This document shows, piece by piece, positions 1-12,102 of a DNA stretch of 64,000 nucleotides. The translations under genes were made by a program, and so were the position numbers. The DNA is taken from positions 124,001 to 188,000 of the forward strand of contig NC_085886.1 in NCBI RefSeq assembly GCF_035222275.1. Reading direction: 5' to 3'. Each line of letters begins with the position of its first letter. Position 1 is the stretch's first letter. The notes beneath the pieces are model-generated. The model saw only the letters and a list, made by a program, of their open reading frames with translations, searched no databases and was not told the DNA's origin. This DNA is from Podospora bellae-mahoneyi (lineage: Eukaryota; Ascomycota; Sordariomycetes; Sordariales; Podosporaceae).

Positions 1-51
1 CATCCCGCGCCAGACATTTTAGTCAAGAGGCTTGCCGTCAAAGCCATATTC

Positions 52-2710
52 ATGGCAACGCCGCCGTCCCATCGGCCTTTGAGGGCCCTTCTTCCTGCGG
101 ACACGGAGAGAGCCGGGGGTGAGCGCGGAGCCTTGTCTTCGGCTTCGTCCAGTCTCGGACCCCGACCAACATCGGTCGAGCTAGCACCTCGGCGGCGGAC
201 CGCAAGAGCCGCATGTATCGAATGTCGCAAGCGGAAAACAAAGGCAAGGAACCGTCGCTATGAAAGAGGGCTGTTTTGGTGCGAGTGCTCGCTAACCTGT
301 GCCTGATGGGTCCCAGTGTACTGCTGAGCGACCCCGTTGTAACGAGTGTACTCGCCGCAACTCTGACTGCGAATATGACGCGGGCGGCGATGAAACTCCC
401 GGAAAGGCTCTGAAGCGACGTTTTGTTGACCTGGAGGACAAGGTGAACATTTACGAGCAGGTCTATGCCATCCTCAGGTCTCGTCCACAGCATGAGGCCA
501 ACTCGGTCTTCAAGCGAATCCGAACCGGTGACGACCCGCAGAGCATCCTTCGGCATGTCGAGCACGGCGATCTTCTTCTCCAGCTCAGAGTTGTCCCGGA
601 ATCCCGATACCGATACGAATTCCCCTTCATGTCCCCGCTCCCCGCCCGGCTGCAGACCCAGGACAACCCCTATTTAGGATCGCTCATATACGAGTGGGAG
701 GTTGAGCGCCCTAGATCCCCCGTCAGGTCGCCGAAACGAAGAGGCAAGCAGCTGGAAACCGACCGGTCAGCAAGTGAAGACTCTACCACGCCGGGCCCCG
801 GTCCCTATGTGAAGCCGTTTCATGCCGCCGAAGTGCATGACCCTCTTATCGACTCGGCCGAGCCGTCAAAATGGACCGACGTCACGACGGATAATACTCT
901 CCTTCGAAGTCTCTTGAGGTCCTATTTCCTACACGAGTACCAGTGGTTCTCGGCATTTCAGAAAGAATACTTTCTCTCCGATATGATTGCAGATCGACGT
1001 CAGTTTTGCTCCCCCTTGTTGGTCAATGCAGTTCTTGCCCTTGCTTGCGTAAGTTGACCGGAACACGTCCATCATTCGAGGCCATACACACAGTTGACAC
1101 AGGCATTCGACCGCAGCACAGCTACCGCGAATTGACGGACCGGGCCGAGTTCTGGAACCCTAGAACACTTGGCTATGGCTTCCTGACCGAGGCCAAAAGA
1201 CATTGGGAGTTGGAGCAGGCGGGGGGCCGAGGCAAGCTCACAACGATTCAAGCTGCCATCATCCTCAACATTGTGTATAACTTGAATGCCATGGTCAAGC
1301 TTGGGTGGCAATACACGCTCCAGGCGATTGATATGGCACACAAGATGAAGCTGTTCAAGAAGCCTGAGAACTGGGAAACGTTGAATCCCAGGTTAAGGGC
1401 TGGCCGAGATTTCACGGCATGGAGCCTATTTGGCTGGCAAAGGTACGCGGTCTCGATCCAACTTGTTTTAAAGGGCACTCAGTCAGCGCAGGTGCTGATA
1501 CATGGACACTTTAGCCACTGTACCTACACTTTGTTTGAGAAGCCACTCGTAGACGACCCCCCGGAGGTGCCGCTGCCTGCCATCACAGCTGACCCAAGTT
1601 GGTATGGCGAGGTGTGGCTCAAGTACCCCCTCGAAAAAATCCTGTATCCGAGCCATTTTGCAGAATTTTACAAGGCCAACACAGAGTTTCGGGTGATATT
1701 GAACGACATTTCCAAAACGTTGCACGGGGAGGCAGGGCAGAGTCGATCACCACCAGCCGAATCCAAGATTGCTGCGCTTTACTGGAGATTGCAAGCATGG
1801 TATGCTGCGCTGCCCGAATCACTTTCGCCTAGGACGATTGTGTTTACTGCGCAGATGAAGCTTCAGTAAGAGTCCCTGTACTCCGACTCGGTCATCTGAG
1901 AGATTATGGATAACTAACGTACTTGCCCATGCCAGCATGCATTACCACCATGCCATTGTTACCATGCTACAAAGCCTCATGACCGGCGTATCAGATATTA
2001 CGAGCTCAGCTCCGGCTGCGTCTCCGGAGTCAGTGGCGTTTCCAGCACCGTCACAAAACGTCCTCGCTATTTCTTCTCTTTTGAACAGTGACCCGCCATC
2101 AGAACCAACAGGGCCACCACTTCCACCCCTCCAGACCGCATTCACGTTGCACCGAACACAGTACGAAACGCTGCTCAGGCTGTACTACCTTCGCCACGGA
2201 TTCGAAGCTCTGGACGTCTTCATCATGGTGTCACTCATGACACTCGCGTTTATCACAACCAAAGAGCTCGAAGACACCCGTCTCTCCTCGGCCCAGCCGC
2301 CTTCCGAAGAACAAAAAGCACACATTGATTCCCTACGAGCCACCCTTGTCCTGTGCACCAGAGGGCTGTACGACCAAGGGAAGAGTTACTATCTGTCCCA
2401 GACCATCTTTCGTCTAGTACGAAGTGGGATGCATGTTGACGAGAAGGAGCTGCTCCGCGAATATGCCTCTCTACCTGACGAGGAAGACAGCGCGGATGCG
2501 AAGATGAGAGAAGAACTGGCCCAAAGGTTGTGGCCGCATCCCCACCCCCAGGCGCAGAACGACTGGCAGGAAGACGTCGAGACGGAACATGCATCCGGGC
2601 CAGCGGCTCAGGAACAAGAGGGATGGAAAGTGCTGGATGTATTATTGAAGAACTATGGAGAGGTCAGGATGGAAGCTCCGGAGAGCGACGACTCGGAAGA
2701 TCAAGGGTAG
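52..2710 (+). CDS. Zn2Cys6 fungal transcription factor
   Basis: Probable nuclear DNA-binding regulator of about 791 residues. Deduced exons are 52-243, 317-1048, 1117-1442, 1515-1865 and 1936-2710, and all joins keep frame. Joining exons 1 and 2 gives a perfect binuclear zinc cluster, with spacing C-x2-C-x6-C-x6-C-x2-C-x6-C at about residues 55-82, preceded by the basic stretch RRRTAR. A linker and then a fungal-specific TF (MHR) domain follow, recognisable by AEFWNPRTLGYG, WSLFGWQ and LHMHYHHAIV; the C-terminus is acidic. Intron 1 starts with GC rather than GT (244-316) and lies inside the zinc cluster. The last three introns are canonical. The ATG at 52 is the first in frame, but only 51 bases lie upstream, so an earlier exon cannot be excluded. 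The target pathway is not recognisable. Confidence 0.88.
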
Positions 2711-3256
2711 GTGCCTAGGTAGGTAGGTACCTAGGTAACATGGCCAGGTAATAACAAAATGGGTATTTAGGAAAATAACAAGACTCTGCTTACAAAGAGG
2801 TTAAATGAGGCTGTTCAGAGATGATGTGCGTTGCCAGATATTGTTATCGCCAGTACGGAGTACCATCCGTGAGGGGCACTCTGGTGCCTGGAAAGGGTCA
2901 TTTCCCGTGCAAAGCGCCATTGGCTCGTTCAATCTCAAAACCGGGGTCATGGAACTTGTGTTCGTTGAGCCCTCACAACTGCCAATCACAGAGGGGCTTT
3001 GGGAATAACTCCCCGTTCTGGTATTCTCTTGGCTCGAAACGGGCACCACCCAGCTGGGTAAGGGTCCAGGACGGTGACTCCCTGTCCCGTGTTGGTGGGT
3101 TTTGTTTTGTCAGGCACCGCTTCATCCACATCTTGTGTTGGTTCACCTCACAGTCGTTCTTTTTTGGAGGCTCTGTCACTCTTTTGTCTTCGATCTCGTG
3201 CCTCTCAACATGTCAAGATAGCGTTGGACTCTTCAGGATATACTACAGCGCACATC
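2711..3256. other. Intergenic spacer with TAGG/CCTA-rich palindrome
   Basis: Gene-free 546 bases between the zinc-cluster regulator and the protease-like gene. It begins, immediately after the stop codon, with a TAGG/CCTA-rich block (2713-2739) that contains the arms CCTAGGTA (2714-2721) and TACCTAGG (2728-2735). The rest should carry the 3' UTR of the first gene and the promoter of the second. No other element seen. Confidence 0.6.
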
Positions 3257-5239
3257 ATGGTGCCGACTTACACTCATTTATCGACACTCGCTGTCTCACT
3301 TCTGGCAGTCAGCGCAACGACGACCGCGCATGTGCTTCTCCCATTTGCACAGCACCACGAGCGCGGCCACCAGCTCTCTGCCCGCAACGATGGCACAACT
3401 CAGCTCTCGCTCGTCACAGAGACGTATGCTTACGCCGTGGAGGCTGAAATTGGGACGCCTGCCCAAAAGATGAAGATGCTGGTGTCGCCCAATACTGGGC
3501 ATTCTTGGGTCATCAGCAGTTCATCACCAAACTGCATGGACTACACTCGGTATAGGTACTGCACTCAGTACAACGATAGGTATCCCTACGATCCAACAGA
3601 ATGGGGCGATCCGGTGGGAACGCCCTGCACCGAGGGAGAAGTCGTTACACAGCCAGGGCAGTGCTTATGGGGATCCTGTACGTCGTCCTCTCTTTTAGGT
3701 TGAGGTTTTCCATCCCACATCGTAACTGACATGATGGCAGACAACTCGAGCCTTTCATCTACCTATTTGACAGCCAACCAGCGATACATGAACTTCGAGG
3801 CGAGTACAGCCGAAGGCAGCGTCTCCGGAACCAACATGACGGATCATCTCAAGATTGGCGGCCTGACAGTGGAGGACTACCCAATGGGCCTGATTACCTC
3901 TTCTAGCGCCCATGTTGGTGTACTCGGGCTCGGCTTCAACAGCTCCGGCTACTTGTACTCGTCGTATTCGTCGTCGTCGTCTTATACAACGCAAATGTAC
4001 ACCAACTTCATCGACCGACTCGTCCAGGGAGGCAAGAGCAAATCTCAAGCCTACAGCATGTGGCTCGATGATGCCGAGGGAAAGTCGGGCGGGCTGTTGT
4101 TCGGTGCTGTAGATAGGTCGAGATATACGGGCGATCTCGTGCGCTTGTCCGGGTCGAACGATTACCTTTCCGTGGCCGGCAACATGGTTGGAAATGTGTT
4201 TGGCACTGTGATCAACACCATCAACGGAACCAAGGGTGGCAAAGAACTGCCGGCTCTGCGCACACATGACTTCCCACTCGACGTCTCGATCAGCCCAAGC
4301 AATATTTACTCGTTCCTCCCCAGTGGGATGGCGGATCAGATGGCCGAAGCAGTGGGGGCGACTTGGAACACCACCCTTGGAGGCTTTGTGATACCCTGTG
4401 ACGCCTCCCTATCCAACGCAGTTCGGTACCAGATCGAGGTTGGGGGACCAGGTGGCCCGGTTCTCCACGTCGAGACGAGCGATCTTATCGTCCAACCAAG
4501 CGTTTACGCCGGCCGCACCAGCAGCTCCGCGAGACGCCTTGAGCCCGCAAAACTCATGGGCGCAAGCAACCTCTGCTTCTTTGGCATTCAGAAACGAACC
4601 AATAGCTACAGCTCGTCGTCTCGTCTGGGCACATATGCCAATATTGGCGGTTCCCTTTTGCGGCGCAGTTATCTTGTTTTCGACCTCAGCAACCATGAAA
4701 TTGCTATCGCGCGGGCCAAGTTTGCCTCGAATGGAAACAAGCCCTCTCCAGACATTGTGCCGTTCAGTCGGTTCGGAGCCAAGGTGCCCGGTGCCAAACA
4801 ACTCCCAGTTACTTGCTCGAGCAGCGGTTGCAACGACAACTTGGACGGTGGGAATTTCGATGATGGGGACTCAAACGACCGCGGATCCGGCTCGGGCTCG
4901 TGGTCTGGCTACTACCCCCGGAGTTCAGCGGCCGCTGAACGTCTACATTGGCGAAATGTGGCTCTTGGGTTGGGTATAGCCGGCGGTATCCTCTGCATCG
5001 TTGCCGTTGTTGCGGCCGTCGTGGTGTGCAGGCGAATTAGGCGTGCGGAGAAGAATTCAGACAAGGAAGCAGAGACAAGCGATGCGAACTCTGGCAACGT
5101 GGCCGTGGGTGTTGCGCAAGCTGCACCCATCAACAGGAGATCGTCGCCGCCGGTTGTCCTGATGCCTGTGATTGAGGAGAAGCAGGAAGCGTCAGGCTCG
5201 ACAGAGCAGCCAGCAAAGGGCAAAGACAGTACCAGTTGA
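3257..5239 (+). CDS. Membrane-anchored pepsin-like protein with degenerate active site
   Basis: A1-family (pepsin/yapsin-like) fold protein of about 640 residues, exons 3257-3677 and 3741-5239. The ATG at 3257 begins a secretion signal (hydrophobic run about residues 9-24). The N-lobe start is seen as YAVEAEIGTPAQKMKMLV, but the catalytic DTG is replaced by NTG (Asn at about residue 79). In the C-lobe the usual D[ST]G[TS] reads LDVSIS, so Asp is kept and Gly is lost. A Ser/Gly/Asp-rich stalk follows, then one membrane segment (GLGIAGGILCIVAVVAAVVV) and a cytoplasmic tail starting with CRRIRR: a type I topology. It probably lacks proteolytic activity and may be a surface sensor or binding protein. 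Some fungal yapsin-like proteins are similarly degenerate; the role here is inferred. Confidence 0.82.
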
Positions 5240-5666
5240 TAGCCTTGATTCTTAATGATGATACCCCTTTTGCGTACTAGCCCATCTGCCTGTCATGCGC
5301 CCACGGAACGATCCGTGTTGCAACGTCATTGCTGATTACGTCTGTTCATCCCATTCATTGTTGCTCAAGTGTGGCTTGCCTGCCCGTCAGGGTCCAATAC
5401 TGACGTCATCTGTCCAAGTTCATCAGCACCACCCACGTCAACGCCCGTTTTTTGTCTTGCCCACGACGGCGGGTTGAACAGCCCCGTTACAGGTCTCTCT
5501 ATAAAGACCAACCGATTCGTCTTGTCTGAAGCCATTGTCCAAGACTTTCTCCACAGATAAACACCAGCCACATCCAGCTCGCAACTTACACGCGGTCCAA
5601 CCCCTCAACACCATAACTGATTATCACCAACCAAATACTACAACAACCTACCTAAACAACGGCAAA
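5240..5666. other. Intergenic promoter region
   Basis: 427 bases between the pepsin-like gene and the small membrane protein. A TATAAAG box lies at 5500-5506, about 160 bases before the next start codon. CT-rich and CA-rich tracts typical of fungal core promoters lead up to the ATG. Confidence 0.5.
5500..5506 (+). promoter_or_regulatory. TATA box (TATAAAG)
   Basis: TATAAAG preceded by CTC and followed about 160 bases later by the ATG of the small membrane-protein gene. Position and context fit a core promoter, but the transcription start was not measured. Confidence 0.45.
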
Positions 5667-6065
5667 ATGGCCATCACCAACGCCATCACCGACCTAGTCT
5701 CCTCCTTCCTCGAACTCTTCTCCTCCCTCTTCCACACCGTCTTCGCCATCACCAACTCGTTTGTCTCCGGCATCCTCAGCCTCTTCAACGGCTTCTTCAT
5801 CTTCATAGGCGACATCTTCAAGGGTGTGTTTGACGTCGTAGGCGGCGTGGGCAGATTCCTTGCCGGTAAGTCTCCTTTCCTGTCTTTTCCTCCCACGCCC
5901 ATCTGCCCGGTAAGAAAGCTGACGATTTCTTACGCAGGCAACATTGTCATCCTGGGTATCATCGCTGCTGTTGGGTATGCATATGTCCGCTTTGCTGGTC
6001 AGCAGACGGGCCGGTCGGGGCGACCCGTTGCGAATGGTGTCGGAAAGGGGTTGAAGACGCAGTAA
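5667..6065 (+). CDS. Small conserved hydrophobic membrane protein
   Basis: A 108-residue protein from exons 5667-5865 and 5938-6065. The 72-nt intron (GTAAGT...ACGCAG) is a multiple of three and contains no stop in this frame, so retention would give a longer, in-frame product. The N-terminal half is a Phe/Leu/Ser-rich amphipathic segment (LFSSLFHTVFAITNSF, then LFNGFFIFIGDIFKGVFD). A GGVGRFLAGN turn and one strong membrane helix (IVILGIIAAVGYAYVRF) follow, ending in a short basic tail. The layout resembles a small family conserved in Pezizomycotina; no function is known to me. The start follows CGGCAAAATGG, a good fungal context, and a TATA box lies upstream. Confidence 0.75.
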   Translation: MAITNAITDLVSSFLELFSSLFHTVFAITNSFVSGILSLFNGFFIFIGDIFKGVFDVVGGVGRFLAGKSPFLSFPPTPICPVRKLTISYAGNIVILGIIAAVGYAYVRFAGQQTGRSGRPVANGVGKGLKTQ

Positions 6066-6513
6066 GATGTTGGTAACTTCACAGGAATCTTGATGAGACA
6101 GCAAACGAAAGGGGGTTAATGGCAGGGCGGTTCTTTTGTTTTTGGTGATACCTCATGTACCAATATGATGCTTTTGAACATTAATACCACAGATGTTGCA
6201 TACGGCAAAGTGTAGCTGCATTGTTGCAATAAGATCATGAGGATGAAGTTGAAGGATTCTGATGAGCAAATATATATATACAGTATCATGCTAACAATAG
6301 AATCACTAACGAAAACAAGCGGAGTATCACAAACAAAGGGAAAACAAAAAGCACCCCATCTCCCATGCGCCACGCATCTCCTTACACCCACATATACGAT
6401 CCGGGTGTGCCAAGTCCTGCCTGAACCCCCAGCTGCCAAAATGCACACAGTCAAAACCTGTATCTCCTCCTCTTCTAACGCTTCTTCGCTATGCATGTCA
6501 AGTCATCAATCAC
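6066..6513. other. Convergent 3' intergenic region
   Basis: 448 bases between two converging genes (small membrane protein on +, calpain on -). A (TA)5 run lies at 6271-6280 in A/T-rich sequence. Both 3' ends and poly(A) sites are expected here. No gene seen. Confidence 0.5.
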
Positions 6514-9500
6514 TCAATTCTCCATCTGTGACTCCACCGCAGTCTCGTACTCTTCCTCACCCTTACCCTTCTGTACAATTACTGGATATTTGGCCATTCC
6601 ATCGTCCTCCTTCTTCTTGTCCTTCTGGCTCTGCTCTTCCTCACCGCTCTCGCTGCTGCTCCCACTGCTGCTCTCACTTCCGCTGCTCTTCTTTCCCTTT
6701 TTCTTTCTCCTCTCCTTTTTCTTCCTCTTCTCTACCTCGCTATCGCCTTCATATGCCGCCTCCTCCTTCTCACTCTCTTCGTCCCTGTGAATCTTGGTGC
6801 TCCGGGCGCCACCAGCGTTGGCCTGGGCGTTATCCAGATCGACACCGCCCTTCTCACCCATACCACCCTCACCAAGCTCACCGCCTTCCATGACCACACG
6901 AAGCTCCAGATCTTCATCCTTGGAGTAGACTCTGAGGCCGACCACGCAAATGGCATTCCACGGATCGGGCTCGTTCTCGTCCTCGGTTTCGTCCCGATAC
7001 TTGCTGACGACGGCTTGACCAGCAGGGGGTGGGGCGGCCATGCGCGGCTTGCGCGTCATGTCGTCGCTGCTGTAAAGCGCTTCCCAGTCTTCGACCGGGG
7101 AGGCGCTCGACTCGCCATCTGAGGTGACGTACATGTTGGGCGGCTTCTTTTGCTGCACGGGAGGAGGTGGTGGGGAAGGGTTGGAAGTGGCCGGTGGCGG
7201 GGGAGGGGATCCAGTAGAAGTGGGAGACGAGGCCGCAGCTGCAGCCTTGTCTTCATCCTTGGGCTTGGCCTTGTCCGTATCAGGGGTAGCAGCATCGCTC
7301 TTGGGGGTGAGCTGTGGAGTGCCCGAAGACTCCGAGGTAGCTGCAGACGGTGTTTCGGCATCTTCATCCTTGGGCTGCTCGGGGTTGTCCTCACCCTTGG
7401 CTTGATCCTTGTCCTTCGTCTTGTCTTCTGCTTTGTCGTCAGCCTTGTCTTTTGAAGTCTCGGTGGCCTCCTTCTCGTCAGGCGTCCTCTCGGTCTCGTC
7501 CCCAGATAGTCCAGAAGCTTCGTGTTCCGTCTTCTCGAGAGAAGGAGTCTCAGAGGGAGTGGCGAGCGGGGTGTCTTCACCTTCTTCGTCGGAACTCTTG
7601 GCATCATCTACTACTACCGGCGTGCTGTCTTCTCTCTTGGGCTCCGTCTCGGCCTTGGCTGGATCCTCGGCCAGATCCTCGGCCGCTTTGTCGGCTTCCT
7701 TCTTCTGTGTGTCCTGCCCCTCGGTCTTGGAGCCGGGGGTCTTGCCATCAGACTTTGCATCCTTGGACTCGTCTGTCTTGGGAACATCAGTAGCCCTGGC
7801 CTCGACAGGCTTTTCCTCCTTCGGGGAGATGTCGGTCTGAACACCAGCATCCTTGGGCTTCAGTTCCTCTTCCGCGCGCTTCTTAGCCTCACGGGCAGCT
7901 TGCTTAGCCTCGAGCTTCTTGTTGTTCTTGCGGCCTTGCTTCTTGGTGATCTCCCGGTTAAGGTGACGCTTTTCCCAATTCTTGCGGCGCTCTTTGACAC
8001 GAGCCTCGCTGGCCTTCTTCTGGTCTGCCTTCTTACGAAGCTTCTTGACAGCTTCCAGATGGGCAGCGGCTTTGCTGTGAGCCAGATCATAGGCATAGCC
8101 AACCTGGGCGAGCTTCTCATTCTCGACGCGCTTCTTGCACTCGCGCTTGACAACCTCCTCAATGCTCAAGGCCTCAGAATCTCGCTCGCCAACGACGCTG
8201 ATGAACACGCTGTAGTTTCCAGGCAGCATGGACGGGAGTTCAATAGAGACAGAACGATCCATGAGATAGTTTCCATGGCTACGGACAATGTAGTCTTCCG
8301 GGTCTGGTCGGTCTTGCTCGTGCAGTCGGAATTGCAGTCGGAATGAGTACTGGCCATGAAGTCCCTTGAAGTAGCGGTTGTCGAGCTGGCTCAGAACAAT
8401 GACAAGAGGAGACTCCTTTGTCAACTTGATGTGGAACTTTTCGTTGTACTGAGGTTTCCACGGCACCTCGACGCCGATCCATCTCTGACAGCAGCGCCAG
8501 TCTTTCTCGCGGAACAGGCGGGTCCGGTCGAAATGCTGGTACTTGCGAAGCAGGTCCTCGTACGAGATCCAGAAGACGCTGTCGCTGCCGAAATGGTGGC
8601 CCAGTTCTTCCTGTACCTCGGTGGTCCACTCCTTGGAGCCATCAGACCACGCGCCTTCCCAGATACCCTTCTTCGTCTTACCCCAGGGGTTTCTGAGTTT
8701 GAGAAGGCGAGTACCATTCTTGAGGGTGCGAGCTTCCATCACGACGTATGCGTGGCCTTCTGAGATGCCGTCACGATCGCCGTAGCCGCCGTCGAGAAGA
8801 CCAGTGCTGCAGCCGAAGAGAAACTCCTCGTTGACTCGGCTGAGTTCGTTCTCCCAGAATCCGTCCAGATCCAAGATGTCAGATGCAAGAAGCTCGGTGG
8901 TGACACCTCCCGAGAGGTCTTCCAATCCCTCTCCGATCCAGCCACCAGCCAAGGAGGCGTAATCGCCGTGTGCTTTGGCATATGCCTTCTCGATGAGCGG
9001 CACCCAGGTTTCGTTCTGATCCTTGCATTGAGCAAAGAACAGGGCTTTTGAACCTGTTTGATACGTCTGCCGATAAACTCTTTCGACGTCCTCGCGGTCA
9101 ATTTGCTGCAAGAGATCGCGCTGCATGCTAGGAGAGTCCCAACAAGGCGACTTGAGAAAGAGCTTGTCGTCGATGATAGAGTAGATCCACTCGCCATCTG
9201 ATGGGGTTGTTAGTCAGACTGTACGGCAGGCCGGACAATCAAGAGCAAAGAATTTTACCTCTGTAGAAGACAAAGCCGTAGATACCAATGCGGGTATCGT
9301 ACTCGACGCAGATGCGCTTGATACCATCCTCCACATTGGCCAGTCCGGAGAAACTAGCCATCAACCAGCAGTCGCCAAGACTACCCTGCTTGACATCGTT
9401 TCCGCTGAGATTGGCCATGAAGGTCGGCTTCTCGAAGATCTCGTGGACTCGCTTGACAGCCTTGGGAACAACGGAGCTGGGGTTGAGCATGGTCGACATG

Positions 9501-9983
9501 CTGAGGTCGTATTTGGTGCGTCCTAGGGTGTTGAGAGTATGCCCCTTTTCCATCTTGAGATCCCAGTCCTGATCAAGATATCAGCATGTGCTATGGCAGA
9601 TCTGAACAAGGAAGAACACCTACCAGATCCCACCCAGGATCCCGATATCGCATATTCACCCTTCGGCATTCTTGGATGATCTTCTGGACTTTCCGCCTAC
9701 ATTCAGAAGCAGCGCGTTCGTACCCAGCACTGAGAAGCTCGTTGGATCGCTCAGAAATCGACGGAGGGAGAACCGGGTCGAAGGGCAAGACTGCTACCGC
9801 CTTGTTGAACCGCTTGTCGCTGAAGCGTTTCCATATCCGGTTGATTCTCTGCTGAGGAGGCACCTTGCGTTTCTTCTTCTTCTTGTTGGCGTCGTTGGTG
9901 GTCGTGGTGGCAGGAACCGTTGCCTTGTGCTTGCGGTAGCTATAGTAGTCGTCCGTCTCCGAGGAAGACGAGTAGCCATGCAT
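6514..9983 (-). CDS. Calpain-type cysteine protease with long charged tail
   Basis: Intracellular C2-family cysteine protease of about 1117 residues. Exons on the minus strand: 9983-9624, 9568-9259, 9197-6514. The catalytic triad is complete: Cys about 187 in QGSLGDCWLMAS, His about 372 in SEGHAYVVMEAR, Asn about 393 in LRNPWGKT. A C2-like/domain III region follows the protease core. After it come coiled Lys/Glu/Ala-rich sequence (KKLRKKADQKKASEARVKER and similar) and roughly 450 residues of Lys/Glu/Asp/Pro/Ser low complexity, with a Pro-rich block (PPPPP, SPPPPP) and a final acidic/serine stretch. The N-terminus is Lys-rich (KKKKKRK). It lacks penta-EF-hands. PalB-like pH-signalling calpains have another layout, so I leave the symbol blank. 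The ATG at 9983 follows from clean splicing into DWDLKMEKGHTL. Confidence 0.9.
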
Positions 9984-12072
9984 GATGGGCAGATATGTCG
10001 AGGGCGTCGACGGAAGAAACGAAGTGCAAGTCCTCGGCCTCTAAAGGGACGAAACCTTGAGAGAATGTTGGAGGAGCTTGGCAAGGCTCGGAGAGAACCT
10101 GTTGCAAGTCCAAGATAGGTAGGTCGTCAATAGAACCAACACCGGCCCAGCCTGGGGGGTTTATAAGACACAATTAATCTCTGCTTGATAACGAGGTATC
10201 CGTCAGCAAGAGGCACAAAAATATCCGATAAGCAATCATTAAACAAAGACTGGCTGATAAAGAGCGGTGCGGCCTGTACCCCTGAGCGGTGGAAGGCCGG
10301 CCAGTGCGGTGGCGGCACCAGCCAAAAGGGGACGTTCTAGATGCGATCGACACTCCGGTCCATGGCCGAGATGGGGGAAGCTGAAAGCCAAGGGTTCAAT
10401 GGAACTCACTGTTGGGACAAAGGATGGGGAGACGGTCTCAAAGGCAAAGTCTCCGATACCATGGTATTGTTGAGATTGTTCAGACGGAATTCGAGGCGGG
10501 CATCCTTCGAGAAGGTCGAGGAGAAGAAGGAATGGGATGAGAGCTCGGCGGTGTCCAGTATATACCCCTCGGACGCCCTCGACAAGTGAGCAGGCACACG
10601 GCAGCCTTGCGTCTGGCTGAAGCAGCGGACACATCCAGATCACGACAAGTCCCACAGGTACAAGACGAGCCAAGCAAGGGTCTACACCACCACGACCACT
10701 CACCGACGGAGCTGCTGTGGGTGAGTAGTGAGGTATCAAAGATGCCGCCATTCAGAAGCAGCACTGTGCCCCACCAGAGTGGCCAAGGGTGCCATGGGGT
10801 GACTCTGTATGATTTGCCTCTTGACAGGCATTGGTTGGCCATGGGGAAAAGTGCACTTCCTCCTCCGGGATTCAACAGTCAGGCGCCGCCCGGATGCGTT
10901 TCGAGAGGAACACGGAGGGGCGGGTGGGATGTCATGTCGGGTGGCCGACACTGCTGACTGAGGCGGGAATGGTGGCGTTGCCGACTTCCAGGTTGCCCTG
11001 CTTCATGAGCACTGCTGCTAGCCGGGCGTGCCGGGGCGAATTCGTGGCCGGGCCATCCCACCGGGTTCTCGTGTTGTCGACATCCAACTGGACTCGGGAT
11101 GGAATCGGTTCCTCGGAGGAAGTGTGTGTGAAGGCAAAGACAGGACTCAACTGTGAGTGGAACCGAGTCGGAGCTTGGACACTTGAGTTCCAGTGGGATC
11201 GAAGTGGATCCTGGAATGGAACCTGGAGCTGCAGGGTGCACGTTCCCCGCCTGCCTGCCTGCTGTTTTGGTCGTCGCCCACCCCCACAGTTTGCAGGTTG
11301 GATTCCCCTCCAGGTTTGTACTACCTCATGGAGATGTTGAACAATGGAGAGTGACAGAGCTTGAGACGGGACACGAGGTTACCAACAGAGGCTGAGACAT
11401 CCAACAAGATGTTGGTGAGTACATCGGTTCATTCTAGAACAATAAGGTGAGGCGTGTTGTTCTAAAGTTGCCACCGTGAACTCAATGGGGAATGCCAATC
11501 CAGGATTGCCCTGTTGCACCCCGCCTTCAGTGGAGCAGAGCCCCGGCATTTCGTGATCAACAACCGGCCTTGGGAGCGAGAAATCCATTTTCTGACCTCC
11601 ACGTTTCAAAACTCCATGTGGTCACAACCGATAAGAAGGTGCCGCCGCTGTCTAAAGATGGCCTCCACGATGCCGCTGTGCTGACTCAAACCGTCAGAAC
11701 AGCATGTACATGGAGATAGTTCAGGGTATGTCGACCTATCGCTTCTATTTTGGTGGGCGGGGCTTGTGTGCCGAAGGAGGGTGGGAAGAACCCCTCCTTG
11801 GGTCTCATGGGCTCTCAGATTTGCGTACACTACAGTCAGTTGCCTTCAAAAGGCAACATGGCAGCCACTCCTCAAGATCCCGTCTTTTGATTTAGGGGAT
11901 CACGAGGCTCTAGTTAGTGTAGGCATCCCAAGCTCATCACCACATCACCTACTGCGCGTATCAGAAGTATCATCAACACGGTCCGGAATAGCATCGAGTT
12001 ATACAATTATCATTTTTAAGCTCCGAGCTTCGCACCACCGATCGCCATGGAAGCGAGGTCTTTATGGCCGAT

Positions 12073-12102
12073 CAAGGGTCCCTCCCGTGTGGGAGACCCT
12101 TG
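12073..12102. repeat. Imperfect inverted repeat (hairpin-capable)
   Basis: Arms caagggtc (12073-12080) and gacccttg (12095-12102) enclose inner arms tccc/ggga around a GTGT loop, with a two-base bulge (cc) on the left arm. The stem is 12 base pairs with one bulge. No adjacent gene needs it, and its role is unknown. Confidence 0.5.

Noticed and set aside
7124-8346. Plus-strand Gly/Ser/Leu-rich open frames over the calpain tail
   Set aside because: Low-complexity shadows of the Lys/Glu-rich minus-strand coding sequence.
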